Of a stretch of DNA of 64,000 nt, positions 12,580-23,071 are shown piece by piece; positions within the stretch are counted from its first letter, which is position 1; every line of letters starts with the position of its first letter. The notes below the pieces were generated by a model, which saw only the letters and a list, made by a program, of their open reading frames with translations, ran no database searches and was not told the origin of the DNA. Position numbers and translations under genes: made by a program. The DNA lies in contig QNQO01000226.1 of the NCBI GenBank assembly GCA_003290165.1, positions 186,001-250,000 of the forward strand. The letters are read 5' to 3'. Origin of the DNA: Berberis thunbergii (Eukaryota; Streptophyta; Magnoliopsida; Ranunculales; Berberidaceae).

Positions 12580-12584
12580 AGTAA

Positions 12585-14651
12585 AGCATCTGTCACCGTG
12601 GAAAACTCGTAAAAATTGACCATATGCACTCTTGAAACTTAATTTAATGAATTCCCACTAATTTTTTTTTAAAGAATCAAACACACCCTTTTGAAATTTG
12701 ATTGACTTTGTTGACATAGATCAAACAGATAAATTCTTAACAAACCTCATCTAAGCATAGACATTTTAAAAAGTGAGGAAGAAAAGAAAGCAATCGATCA
12801 GACTTTAATCATTTATTTAAGCAAAGTTAAATGGAAGAATAAATTAAGGGATCGGGTTGGGAGTCTCCCTTAAAGAAAATAAAGGCACTTTCCTAAACCA
12901 TGCAAACAAAAATATCCAATTTGCCCACCAACCAGATCACAAGAGAGAATGCTTGTGTAGCTTGTACACAAAATTTTCAACTACTTTGTTACTTTAATAT
13001 GCCCTTACTTTCCCTGACATAATTCCAACTAATTAACTTAAAGACCAAAATTAATGGAGAAATATTCCTGTCACCAACTTCAACAACTTATAGAGAAAAT
13101 TTATGTTATAGATAAAAATTTATACTATAGAAAACATAATTTTAAGAAGTTAGAATCTTGAAGTGTTATTATATTTTTTTTTTGAAAGGCAAGCCGGTGT
13201 TTGATAGGATCCGTAACCTATCCCCCGAGGTGCCGCTTATAGGCCAACATCACCCCGAAAGAATATATGCCGCCGAAGAGTCTCGAAGTGTTATTATATT
13301 GGTTCCCCATTAAGGAAATTTTAGTAGAATAGAATGCTATAATGCATTTGCATGTCTTGTTTGCACATCCATGAAAAACATTTTTTCCTATAATATGGAT
13401 TTGAATAATGATTTCCCCCCAATATAAGTATGAAAGTGCCAAAGTGGACTCTTTTTTTCCTCAATATTATACATTGATGTTTTGAACTTAGAAAGTCAAT
13501 CACCATTGGAACTAAGACATTGGCTATTCTTTACAATTATAAGTCATTTTATAAATCCTTGATTTAATTTACATAGGCTATTTTTTTTTTTTTTTACATA
13601 GGCTATTAACTATAGCAAGCAGGCTAACAATGGATATCATGCTGAAAATAAACCGTTTTCAACCTTGAATAAATGAAAAGTAATGCCTCCTTGCATAAAA
13701 TAGATTCCAGACATTCGTGAGATCCGTCTGTTTTTATTAGTTAACCTTCTTTTTAAGGACTGCGAAGAATTTCAAATGGTTTGTTGTAAATGTTGTTTCC
13801 TAGGATGCGAGTTTGAGGCTCCATTACTAATAAATGTGCACAAAAATGTATCATCATCAAAGTCCATTCTCAATACTTTTGAAGAAAATTTTCATCTCAT
13901 AACAAATGTGCTCACGAATGTATAGGATTAAAAAAATTTCATCTCATACATAACAAACAATATTATCTCAAACTTAAACACAGAATACTACTAAATCAAA
14001 ACCTTGAGTGTGAAGTTTTCATATATCTAATATGCCCATTGCTAGTGGGAGACAACATCGATCCCAACTTCTTTAGTCTCATATATGTTCTTTATGGTTT
14101 TAACCTGGCCATATGACTAATCGTCCAAGCTCGAAACAAGCCTTATCTCCTATATTCTCTTCCTTGCCTTCTTTGTAGCAATTGTTTAGACAACAACATC
14201 AAGTTATCGACACATAAAAAAAATCTAACTTACCAAACATGCATATGCATGCATGTGGTCTGTATAACTTATATTATTTCACCACCTATGAAACATTCGC
14301 ACTTGCACACTTTGGTCTTTTATTATTGAAGTCTTTCACTCATCATGCAGAATAGAAAAATAGAAACAAACACTGGTTTATGTTACAGATCTAAGTCAAT
14401 CTCAGAGGGTCCCTAACATTACTTCATTGTCCTGCTCCACTGTGCTCAGATTCCATCCCTTTCTTCTTCTTATTAACTCCCTTTCTCTGCTTTTACCCAT
14501 CTTCAGTTTGGAGTTTTCTCCAATTAATGTGACAGAGACTGGGAGTTCTCAGCAATAATGGACACACGCATCATGCATCAAATAATTTCTTTGATGACCA
14601 AATGTATATGATCGAAGAAGAGAAGATTTGTAACGAAAGAATGGTAGTGCT
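12585..14651. other. Intergenic DNA with one small retroposon
   Basis: Apart from the short insertion at 13176-13280, this is AT-rich sequence with homopolymer runs and no supported gene. Confidence 0.45.
13176..13280 (-). mobile_element. Short SINE-like retroposon with 20-bp TSD
   Basis: A roughly 105-bp GC-richer insertion begins with a T run on the plus strand (an A tail on the minus strand). It is flanked by 20-bp direct repeats at 13156-13175 and 13281-13300 that differ at one base (core GAAGTGTTATTATATT). Long variable TSDs plus an A tail are the mark of LINE-mediated retroposition. The body resembles a plant SINE or a truncated SINE 3' part; I do not recognise a clear pol III A and B box pair. 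Confidence 0.65.
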
Positions 14652-15520
14652 CAGGGACACGGAGCCATGTGGGGGCAAGTGGGGACTAACTTTTAAAAAT
14701 TTTATTTTTATTTCTAATATGTTCCGTTGCGATGTCGATGACTTGGTCTCGCCCTATTATTTTTCTTTTCTTTTTGTTCTCCCTTCCTGTTTTACCCCTT
14801 TCCTCTCTTTTGCTCCCTCTCTCAATTTACTGCGACACCGGCAACCACCCTGCCTCTTACTCTCTTCATCTCCCCCCCTTTTTGCTTGATTTAGTTTTTT
14901 TTTCTTACCATCACTATCAGCCACCAACAACCGCAATATCTTTTTCCTGCTTTGAGGAAGGAGAGTGTTTTTTTAATGTATTTTCTCAAGATGAATTCGT
15001 ACCGAGGTTTATTTTTGTATTTTATTCATAGGTTTTTTTTAGAGATGTATGGAATTTAGATACATAAAATTTTTTTCTCAAGATACATGTTTGTATCTCG
15101 AAGTTCATCTATGAGTTATTGTTTGAAGACATTTTGATAATCAATGTGAGCCTTTTGACAGTCAATGCACGTTGATCGTTAGTCCCAGGGAAGACTGTAA
15201 TAGTGATTAATAATAGAGTAACCTCTAATTAGTAATTTATGATAAGGTGGCAAATTGCAAATAACCAAATTTTTGTGTCCACGTCTAATTTTACATTTGA
15301 AATTAATTCTTACACATTAACTTTACATACCAATTTGATTTGTCTCTCATATATTTATTGTTTGTGCTTCCTATAAAGTAGCTTGTCAGATCCATTTTCT
15401 TCCCGATTAAATGGAGTTTTGTTTACCAATTGGTATTTTGTATATTTATTTATGTATTGTTCGAATTAATTTTTTTTTGTTAAAATAATTAATTACTATA
15501 TATTATTAATTACCCCCCCC
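14652..15520. mobile_element. TIR transposon relic, copy A
   Basis: It aligns over most of its length with 21597-22766. Shared blocks include the start around CGGAGCCATGTGG, the tract CTTTTGACAGTCAATGCA, GAGTAACCTCTAATTAG and GGAGTTTTGTTTA. The left end starts CAGGGACACGGAGCC, like an inverted repeat of the hAT type. The right end is lost in a C run near 15515-15525. It has no coding capacity, so it was non-autonomous. Confidence 0.65.
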
Positions 15521-15957
15521 CCCCATTTGCCATACAACAGCCAGAATGGCGGGAAGTTTTGTAAAAATGGTCCTTTTTCTTTTGTTTTGCTAATAATTGT
15601 AAAAATTGATAGTAAAATTTGAAGACCTTGATTAACTGAAAAAGAGAAAAACCAAAAAAGAAAAGAAAACTAAATGAGGGATAAAAAATTGGATTAAAAA
15701 AAAATTAAACATTTTGGCATGGGTATGAAGCGAGGCTTTGCTGCCTTTTCTCAACCATTAATATAGTGAAACAATTCGATAAACTTAACTAAACTTCGGC
15801 TATTTGGCCAAAAATCTGATCTGACTATTGGTAAGAGTTCCTAACATATATGGTGCAGAGATTCAGCCCATACTCCAAAGACAGAGAGAGATGCATTAAT
15901 TGTTTTTGAGTAATTTTCGCTGCCTAAAATCTTGAAATATGGATTAGCTAGATAGTG
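15521..15957. other. Short gene-free spacer
   Basis: AT-rich DNA between the TIR relic and the first Tat-like LTR; nothing recognised. Confidence 0.45.
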
Positions 15958-16569
15958 TGATGATACATCAAAATAAACTAATCATCACGACCATATACGT
16001 GATATAAAGATCTATCTTGAGAACACATCGCACGATTTATTGGGCTAGCTCATAAAGACTAGGAAGGATGAGACCAATTACATAAGCCCGAACAAGGCCT
16101 GCCAATAAGGAAAACAAACAGGATCTAAATCCAAGCCCTAACGGACCAGGATCGGATTTAGGCCTAATACAAGTTCCCTCATAAAGAAGAGGAGCGTTGC
16201 ACCAAGAAAAGAGTCATGGAGGGGGATTACACCCCCATGAACACATCTTCATTAAGGAGAAGACTATTATAAGAAACATCTCATTCCGTAGCGCCTCACA
16301 TGCTTAAGTCACGCAGAGAGTTAACCACGACCATTATAAAATGAAAATGAACTCAATTGGCTCTCAACTCGATTCGAGAGAAGTCGATTCGACTATCCTA
16401 TCTACACTATGCAAATTTAACTGAGTTTTGTCCAAATTTACATCATTCTTCCAACATAGTTACTGACTTAAGCATCGGAGTGCCTTCGACCACCAAAAAA
16501 GTGGTCCTTAGTAGTCTAACAGTTGTTTTGCAAGTCAAATTCACAGAATGACGATTTTTAGACACATCA
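15958..16569 (+). repeat. 5' LTR of Tat-like element A (612 bp)
   Basis: It begins TGATGATACATCA and ends GACACATCA just before the primer-binding site. Its second half aligns with the LTR at 21304-22982 (shared CATGCTTAAGT, CATCGGAGTGCCTTCG-like block, TTTGCAAGTCAAAT). It shows the LTR as it is without the insertion present in the other copy. Confidence 0.8.
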
Positions 16570-16572
16570 GTT

Positions 16573-16587
16573 TGGCACCGTCTATGG
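16573..16587 (+). other. Primer-binding site of element A
   Basis: TGGCACCGTCTATGG directly after the LTR, a one-to-two base variant of the TGGCGCCGTC motif typical of plant Tat-lineage elements. Confidence 0.75.
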
Positions 16588-16681
16588 GAAACAATGAGTT
16601 TTTTCTTTCTAAAAACAAAACACATAGTGAAAGGGCTCACCATAACCTAACGAAAGATCGACACAACCATCAGAAGAAATA

Positions 16682-18250
16682 ATGCAGTCTACAGATCCCC
16701 AATCCAGTAATGATCACAACAATTCTCTCACTAACGCATCACTAATAGCTCAGGGAGAAGATGCAGCACGAGTCGTAGGACCAGTAGCATCCGAAAATGC
16801 AAATCTATAGCGCGCAATAGTCCAAACAACCCAAGTATCCGACGACACTGTCACAGACCCTAGATTTGCTCATAACCCAGATGGAACACGTAACAAATAT
16901 GTTAGAGAAGATCACACAACAACACACTCATCTAGCTAATCCATTTCAGACATAGCCACAACAAAACTCCGCCAATCGAATTCAAGGGAGCAATGAAATC
17001 CTAGCAAAACCCCAACAAGGAAACTTCGAAAGCAGCGAGTTTCATCGAGGTAAGAATCCACTATATGAAGGGACGCTTACCGAAATCCCATTCAAAATAA
17101 GGGTCACGGATCCTAATGTACTATACGAGTTGACAAAACTACCATTTTTTGACGCCCTCATGAAAACAACAATGCCGAAAAAGTTCACTCTGCCAAAGTT
17201 CGAGGTATATGATGGAACTTCCGACCCAATCAATCATTTGAGGCACTTCCACCACATGATGGCCATGAAGGAGACCACAAAATCAATCTTATGCAGAACA
17301 TTCCCAATCAGCCTCACTACTACAGCGATGAACTAGTTCAACAATCTACCACCAAGGTCAATAGATTCTTTTCAAGCTCTGGTTACCGCTTTCATCACCA
17401 TTTTTATCGGAAGCCAACGGATGTGGAAAAGGGCCGCACTACTTCCTACACATCAGACAGAAGCCCGATGAAACAATATGAGAATATGTCACCCACTTTA
17501 CAAACGAATTGACAAATGTTGCAACCTTCGTGGCCGAATTAAAGAGAAGCCCATTCTTTGACGCTCTCAACCTGGAACCTCCAAAGGGCATGACAATCCT
17601 GCTAAAAATAACACAAAAACATATCTCCTTAGAAGAAATGAAGGCAGCTAGGAGGAAAAATGATCAAGAAAGAGAAATTTATTCAAGAAAAAGGGAAAGA
17701 AATGAAGAAAGAAGTAAGGATGACGGACAACAAAAAGGCAACAACCCGTCAAAAAGACATTGGAGTAGCAGAAAGAGCGATTCATGACGACAAGAGTCAG
17801 AGAGATCACAACCAATGTGAACTCGACACGAACGGGTAACAAGCGTAATGAAGGTCACGTACAAGCCATACACAGCTCTGAAGACAAGTCGAGCAAATGT
17901 ACTGAAATACAAAGCGAAATGGGACAACGTCAACTGAACACTTCGGATGAGAGGGGACTCAGAAAGGAGAGAAACAGTAAATATGGTTCATTCTATAGGG
18001 ATCATAGGCATAATACCAAGGAGTGCTACAACTTAAAAAACAAAATCGAGCACTGGGGTCAGAAGGACTATTCAATGACTTTATTGAAATGCCAGATAAA
18101 CATATAGCGTGGAAAGAAAGAACAGATAATATTGCAGAATCAAAAGAACAATCCAGAGAATTGATATATGCCACGCACTGCATAGCTGAAGGTAAATTTA
18201 TTAAGAAGGTTATTAAATATGCATACCATGATCCAGCCTATCTTACCTAA
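16682..18250 (+). pseudogene. Tat-like gag, decayed (element A)
   Basis: The retrotransposon gag core is readable at 17130-17290: KFTLPKFEVYDGTSDPINH followed by LRHFHHMMAM and CRTFPISL. Later segments (17509-17787, 17784-18107, 18023-18250) keep gag-like pieces such as a lysine/arginine-rich nucleocapsid region and YCSFYRDHRHNTKEC-type zinc-knuckle remnants. Frame changes separate the segments, so no full gag can be made. The same core is found in element B at about 24130-24300. Confidence 0.75.
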
Positions 18251-18359
18251 AATGGAATCAACACTGTCTCATAAATCCACTGGTGTCTCAGCTTATAAAT
18301 CTCTCTTATTCTATCTCATATTTTAATCTCATCTTCTATTTAGTGATTTGGTCTCCAAA

Positions 18360-18528
18360 CAATAAAAGATAGTAGTGTAGCAGTTGGTATTCTATTACCA
18401 CCCAAACCCCAACTTCCCCATCTCTCTGTCTCTCAACCTCTCTGTTTCTCTGTCTCCTCTTCAGTTTGTTTATATTCTTCTTCCTCCTCCTCCTCCTCTG
18501 CTGCAGAGATGAATCAGTTCACTACAAC
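18360..18528 (+). promoter_or_regulatory. Pyrimidine-rich 5' leader of the kinase gene with a small uORF
   Basis: The 18410-18505 stretch is made of TCTCTGT-like repeats and TCC triplets, typical of plant core promoters and 5' UTRs. An upstream ATG at 18509 opens a seven-codon frame whose TGA (18530-18532) overlaps the main start codon at 18529 as ATGA. This could lower initiation at the main ATG; that is inference. The transcription start is not determinable by eye. Confidence 0.5.
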
Positions 18529-20995
18529 ATGAGTTTCAAAACCGATCTCCATTATCACTGGAGCCTTCTAATTCTGGTTGTCCTCCTCCTATTTATAGTT
18601 CCTTTGAAAGGTCTGAACTCGGACGGAACTTTGTTACTTTCTTTCAAGTACTCTGTTCTCAGTGATCCGTTATCAATCCTTTCGAGCTGGAACTACAACG
18701 ACGAGTCCCCATGTTCATGGACTGGGATCATATGTGCTCCTCTTCCCAATCCATACGACAGGCCTCGTGTTATTTCTTTAGTTCTTCCTAATTATCAGAT
18801 TCTTGGCTCTGTTCCTGAGGATCTGGGGCTCATAGAACACCTTCGGCATCTTGATCTCTCCAACAATTTCCTCAATGGATCTCTACCAAAGTCTCTCTTC
18901 AATGCCTCGGAGCTGAAAAGTTTTGCACTTTCGAACAACGTGATATCAGGTCAGCTGCCTGAATCATTTCCGGGTTTACAGAGTCTTCAAGTGCTAAATC
19001 TATCCGATAATGCTCTAACAGGGAATATTCCGCAAAAGTTGAGCTCTCTTCAAAACCTTACAACTCTATCTTTGAAGAACAATTATTTGTCCGGAGAAGT
19101 TCCTTCTGGGTTCAATTCCATTCAAGTTTTGGACTTGTCGTCGAATCTAATCAACGGGTCTCTGTCTCCAGATTTGGGTGGAGAAAGTCTTCGATACTTG
19201 AATGTCTCTTACAACAGACTATCCGGAGAAATTCCAATCGAAATCGCAAAAAAAGTTCCTCCGAATGCAACCATCGATATCTCCTTCAACAATCTCACTG
19301 GACAAGTCCCTGATGTTGAAGCTCTTCGAGCTCAGAAAACAGAGCATCTCTCTGGGAACTCAGATTTGTGTGGAAAACCACTTAAAAACCCCTGCTCGAT
19401 CCCTTCAACAGCTGCAAATCCACCCAACGACACAGCAATTCCTTCCACAACCTCTCCTCCTGCAATTGCCGCCATCCCAAGAACAATACAGTCTCAACCT
19501 GCAAATGGGTCTTCTTCATCTTCTTCGAATTCCTCCTCCGGATCTTCAAACCGGTTGAGACCCGGAACCATAGTGGGTATAATCGTCGGAGACTTAGCAG
19601 GAATAGCTCTTCTCTCCATTGTTTTCTTCTACCTCTACAAATCAAAGAGGAAGAAACAGGGGACTCTCAAAACTGCAGGAAAAACAGTGCAGAATGTACA
19701 AAACATAGAAAAAACTGAAGGGGTTGCTTGTCTCTGTTTAAGAACAAAAGGGATCGGAGATGATGAGAGTTCAGAGACTACAAACACCGAAAGTGACGAA
19801 AACGAAGAAGAAGAAGATGGGTGTGAGCAGAAGAAGAAAGGAGGCACCTTGGTGACAGTAGATGGAGAAACAAAGCTTGAGTTAGAGAGTTTGCTCAAAG
19901 CTTCAGCTTACATACTTGGAGCGAGTGGTTCGAGCATTGTTTACAAAGCTGTGCTTGAAGATGGGACGACATTCGCTGTGAGAAGGATTGGTGAAAATGG
20001 TGTTGAGAGGTTCAGAGATTTTGAGACCCAGGTCCGGCTCATTGCTAAACTGCGCCACCCCAATATCCTGCGCCTTCGTGGCTTCTATTGGGGCACCGAT
20101 GAGAAACTTGTCATCTATGATCATGTTCCAAATGGAAGTCTTGCCAATATTACTTACAGTGAGTTCACCAAACTATCACTCTCTTTCTACATTTTATTTT
20201 TATCTTGATTTTGTCACCAATGTGTCCTCTTCCATTGATTTTTTTGTTATTGTTTTCTTCTCTAGTTCTGTCTCTCTGTTTGGGTGCTAACATTCTCATG
20301 CTGTGTTGTACAGGAAGACCAGGTTCATCTCCGTATCACCTGCCATGGGAGACCCGGCTCAAGATAGCAAGAGGGGTGGCTCGTGGGCTAACTTACATCC
20401 ATGAGAAGAAACATGTACATGGGAACCTCAAACCAAGTAACATTCTCTTGGGGTCTAACATGGAGCCCTTGATAGGGGATTTTGGGCTTGAGAGGCTTAT
20501 GTGGGGGATAATAGCAATAAAGGCGGATCAGCCCGGAATTTTGGAAGCAAGAGGTCGACTGCCTCTCGGGATAGTCTACAAGACCTTCCAATAGGTGCGA
20601 ATCCAAGTCCAAGTCCAAGCTCGAGCTCTATGGTGGGTGGGTCTCCTTACCATGCACCAGAGTTGCTAAAGACGCTAAAGCTCAACCCAAAATGGGACGT
20701 GTACTCGTTTGGGGTTTTGTTACTTGAGCTTTTGACAGGGAAAACATTTTCAGAGCACGAGTTTGGTCATTGGAGCACCGTGATTGTCATGGAAGATACA
20801 ACCCGAGTGTGGAGAATGGCTGATATGGCTATACGAGCTGATATGGAAGGGAAGGAGGATATGTTGGTGACTTGTTTTAAATTAGGGTTTAGTTGTGCTT
20901 CAATGGTCCCAACAAAAAGACCTTCCATGAATGAAGTAGTTCAGACCCTAGAGAAGATCCCATCTTCTTCCTCTTCACATCCTTACCTTCACTGA
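18529..20995 (+). CDS. LRR receptor-like kinase, predicted catalytically impaired, with an apparent 1-nt frameshift
   Basis: Exon 1 is 18529-20158 and exon 2 is 20314-20995; the 155-bp intron has GT-AG ends and phase 1. Domains in order: hydrophobic signal region (residues about 12-30), LRR N-terminal domain with [12 protein letters not shown] and the CSWTGIIC cysteines (about 32-69), about seven LRRs (about 85-265), a [11 protein letters not shown] cysteine pair, a Ser/Pro-rich linker, one membrane helix (about 348-370), then the kinase. The architecture and the roughly 770-residue length fit the Arabidopsis At4g37250/At2g23300-type LRR-III-like kinases of the plasma membrane. The ATP-binding lysine is arginine (AVRR, residue 485) and the HRD aspartate is asparagine (HGN, 579-581); DFG is kept (599-601), so it is probably a signalling pseudokinase. 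At 20502-20507 the G run is one base short of an open frame, so exon 2 shifts frame after LERLM. This may be a homopolymer sequencing error or a real mutation. ATG 18529 is chosen because it directly precedes the signal region. Confidence 0.9.
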
Positions 20996-21303
20996 TGAAA
21001 AGAAGAAAAAAAATGTGCTAATAAAGGGTTTTCTTTCTACCATTTTTTTTTTCAAACTTTCTAAACAAAAGGGAATAATGAATGGATACTTGGGTCTTAG
21101 GAGAGTGTTTGTATGGATTGATTGACTAATCACATTGTTGTTATTTTTACGTAAGATATGTTTGATTACGATGATGTTAGAAGGTAGTGTGTGATTTGTT
21201 CCACCAACTTTGTTGTACAAGGGGCATTTGTTTTTTTTTGCCTCTCATTGATCTGATTTTTGATGTGGTGTCCACTCATTTAATATAACCTTTTTCTCAC
21301 ATA
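20996..21303 (+). terminator. 3' UTR region of the kinase gene
   Basis: AATAAA at 21020-21025, 25 bp after the stop codon, is a plausible polyadenylation signal. T-rich sequence follows. The next element starts at 21304, so the gene has only about 300 bp of own downstream DNA. Confidence 0.5.
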
Positions 21304-22982
21304 TGATGATACAACAAATAGTCATTTGATGACGGTCGTACACGTGGCACAAATAATCCATCACAAGGAACATATGAATAATGGGTCTAGTTACTAAAGC
21401 CCAAAAATGCATTTAGTAATGGACCACGACTTAAAGGCTCAAACCTCAAGCCCAACAGACCTCTTCTATCAAATGAGAGAGACGTTACGCATGAGACAAG
21501 TCATGGTGATAATCTCTCCCCTAAGAACGTATCTCAATAAAAGAGAAAATCATTGTAAGAAATGTCTCCCTTCATTGCGCCATGCATGCTTAAGTACAAG
21601 GACGAAGCTACGTGGGAGCACTTGGCCGCACTTGATTTTTGATTTTTTTAAATTATTTCTAATATTCTCACTTTTGCGATACTGATGACTCCGTCCCGCT
21701 CCACCCCTTCTTTTATTTGTGTTCTATGCAACGCTGATGATCCTGCTCCACCATTTCCTCTATTCTTCCCCCTCTCCATGTTTACTGCGATACCAACAAT
21801 TGCCCCGCCTCCTACTTTTTTCCTCTCCCTTCCTCTTTGCTTGATTTAGTTCTTTTTCCCACCTTTGCCACCAGCCACCAACAACCTCAATCTCTCTTGT
21901 CTGCTTTGAGGAAATACAATATTTTAAAAAAATTATTTTTTCTCAAGATGAATTCATATCTCGAGGACTAGATTTGTATTTTATTCATAGAATTTTCTAG
22001 AGATACATAAAATTTTGATGCATTAATTGTTTTCAAGATAAATGCTTGGTCACGTGCAGAGGAGCCCAAACACGGTGCCAAATAGAAAATGTCTAGATAG
22101 GTAAGTTAATGGAGGGTGTAGATGGAGGGGACGATCGTTGAAAATTTGGATGAAGGCGGTGAAGAAAGACATATTGGAGCTTGGATTAGGCGAGGATATG
22201 TGGGAAAATCCCATTATTTGGAGAACCAAAATATGTGTAGCCGACCCCGAGAGTATCGGGAATGGATGATGATGATGATGATGCATGCTTGTATCTCGAG
22301 GTTCATCTGTGGATTTTGTTTGAAGAGAGTTTTGGTAATCAACGTGAGCCTTTTGACAGTCAATGCATGTTGATTGTTAGTCCTAGGGGAGATTGCAATA
22401 GTGATTAAAGATAGAGTAACCTCTAATTAGCTATTTGTGATAGGTAACATATTGCACATAACTCAAATTTTTTGTCCACATCTAATTTTACATTTGAAAT
22501 TAATTTTTGCCCCTTAATGTTTATACACCAATTTGATTTGCCATTCCTATATTTATCTTTTATGCTCCTACAAAGTAGCTTGTTGGATTCATTTTATTCT
22601 ACATAGATTAGATGGAGTTTTGTTTAGCAATTGGTGTTTGGTATAGTTATTTATGTATTGTTTGAATTAAAATTTTTTGTTAAAGTAATTAATTATTATA
22701 TTATCATTTATTAATTATGACTCATCATTCCGCCCCCCTTCAACAAAAATCATGGCTCCGTCACTGGTCACACACAAAGTTAATTACTTTTATTATATTA
22801 GGTATAGGGGATTCATTAGAGGTATGAAGATACAACACAACTATACTCTGTCCAAGTTCACTTTCTCCTACAGTTAACTAACTTTAGCATCGAAGTACCT
22901 TCGCCAACCAAATAGGTGGTCTTTAGCAATCTAACATTGGTTTGCAAGTCAAATCTTAAGGAGAACAAATTTGGGCGCATCA
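21304..22982 (+). repeat. 5' LTR of Tat-like element B, interrupted by a TIR transposon
   Basis: It starts TGATGATACA and ends CGCATCA. The sequence up to CATGCTTAAGT (about 21595) and from about 22767 onward aligns with the uninterrupted LTR at 15958-16569. The interval between is foreign (21597-22766). Confidence 0.8.
21597..22766. mobile_element. TIR transposon copy B, inserted in the LTR (about 1170 bp)
   Basis: It starts CAAGGACGAAGCTACG and ends CATGGCTCCGTCACTG, an imperfect inverted repeat of about 13 bp (CAGTGACGGAGCC when the right end is reversed). It aligns with 14652-15520. The ends resemble non-autonomous hAT elements, but I could not read a convincing 8-bp TSD. There is no transposase frame. 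Confidence 0.7.
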
Positions 22983-22985
22983 TTT

Positions 22986-22999
22986 TGGCGCCGTCCATG
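22986..22999 (+). other. Primer-binding site of element B
   Basis: TGGCGCCGTCCATG, three bases after the LTR; the conserved Tat-lineage site. Confidence 0.85.
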
Positions 23000-23071
23000 G
23001 GGAGCGATAGTTTCCTTAAGAAAGAAGAACATAGTTAGTAGTTTCCTTAATACGAACCAACAACAAAAGAT

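Larger units (their letters stand above)
15958..18250 (+). mobile_element. Tat-like Ty3-gypsy element A: LTR plus gag only
   Basis: A 5' LTR (15958-16569) is followed at 16573 by a primer-binding site and then a decayed gag. No protease, RT or integrase follows; the recognisable part stops about 280 bp before the kinase gene start. It is the same family and orientation as the larger element that begins at 21304. Confidence 0.8.

Noticed and set aside
14602..15031. Overlapping plus-strand frames of 95-99 codons near 14.6-15.0 kb
   Set aside because: They fall in pyrimidine-rich DNA of the TIR transposon relic, whose sister copy at 21.6-22.7 kb does not keep the frames.
18466..18528. Longer N-terminus for the receptor kinase, starting upstream of the ATG at 18529
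   Set aside because: The upstream frame opens only with TTG, not ATG, and the added residues are a translated pyrimidine tract. ATG 18529 gives the standard signal region.
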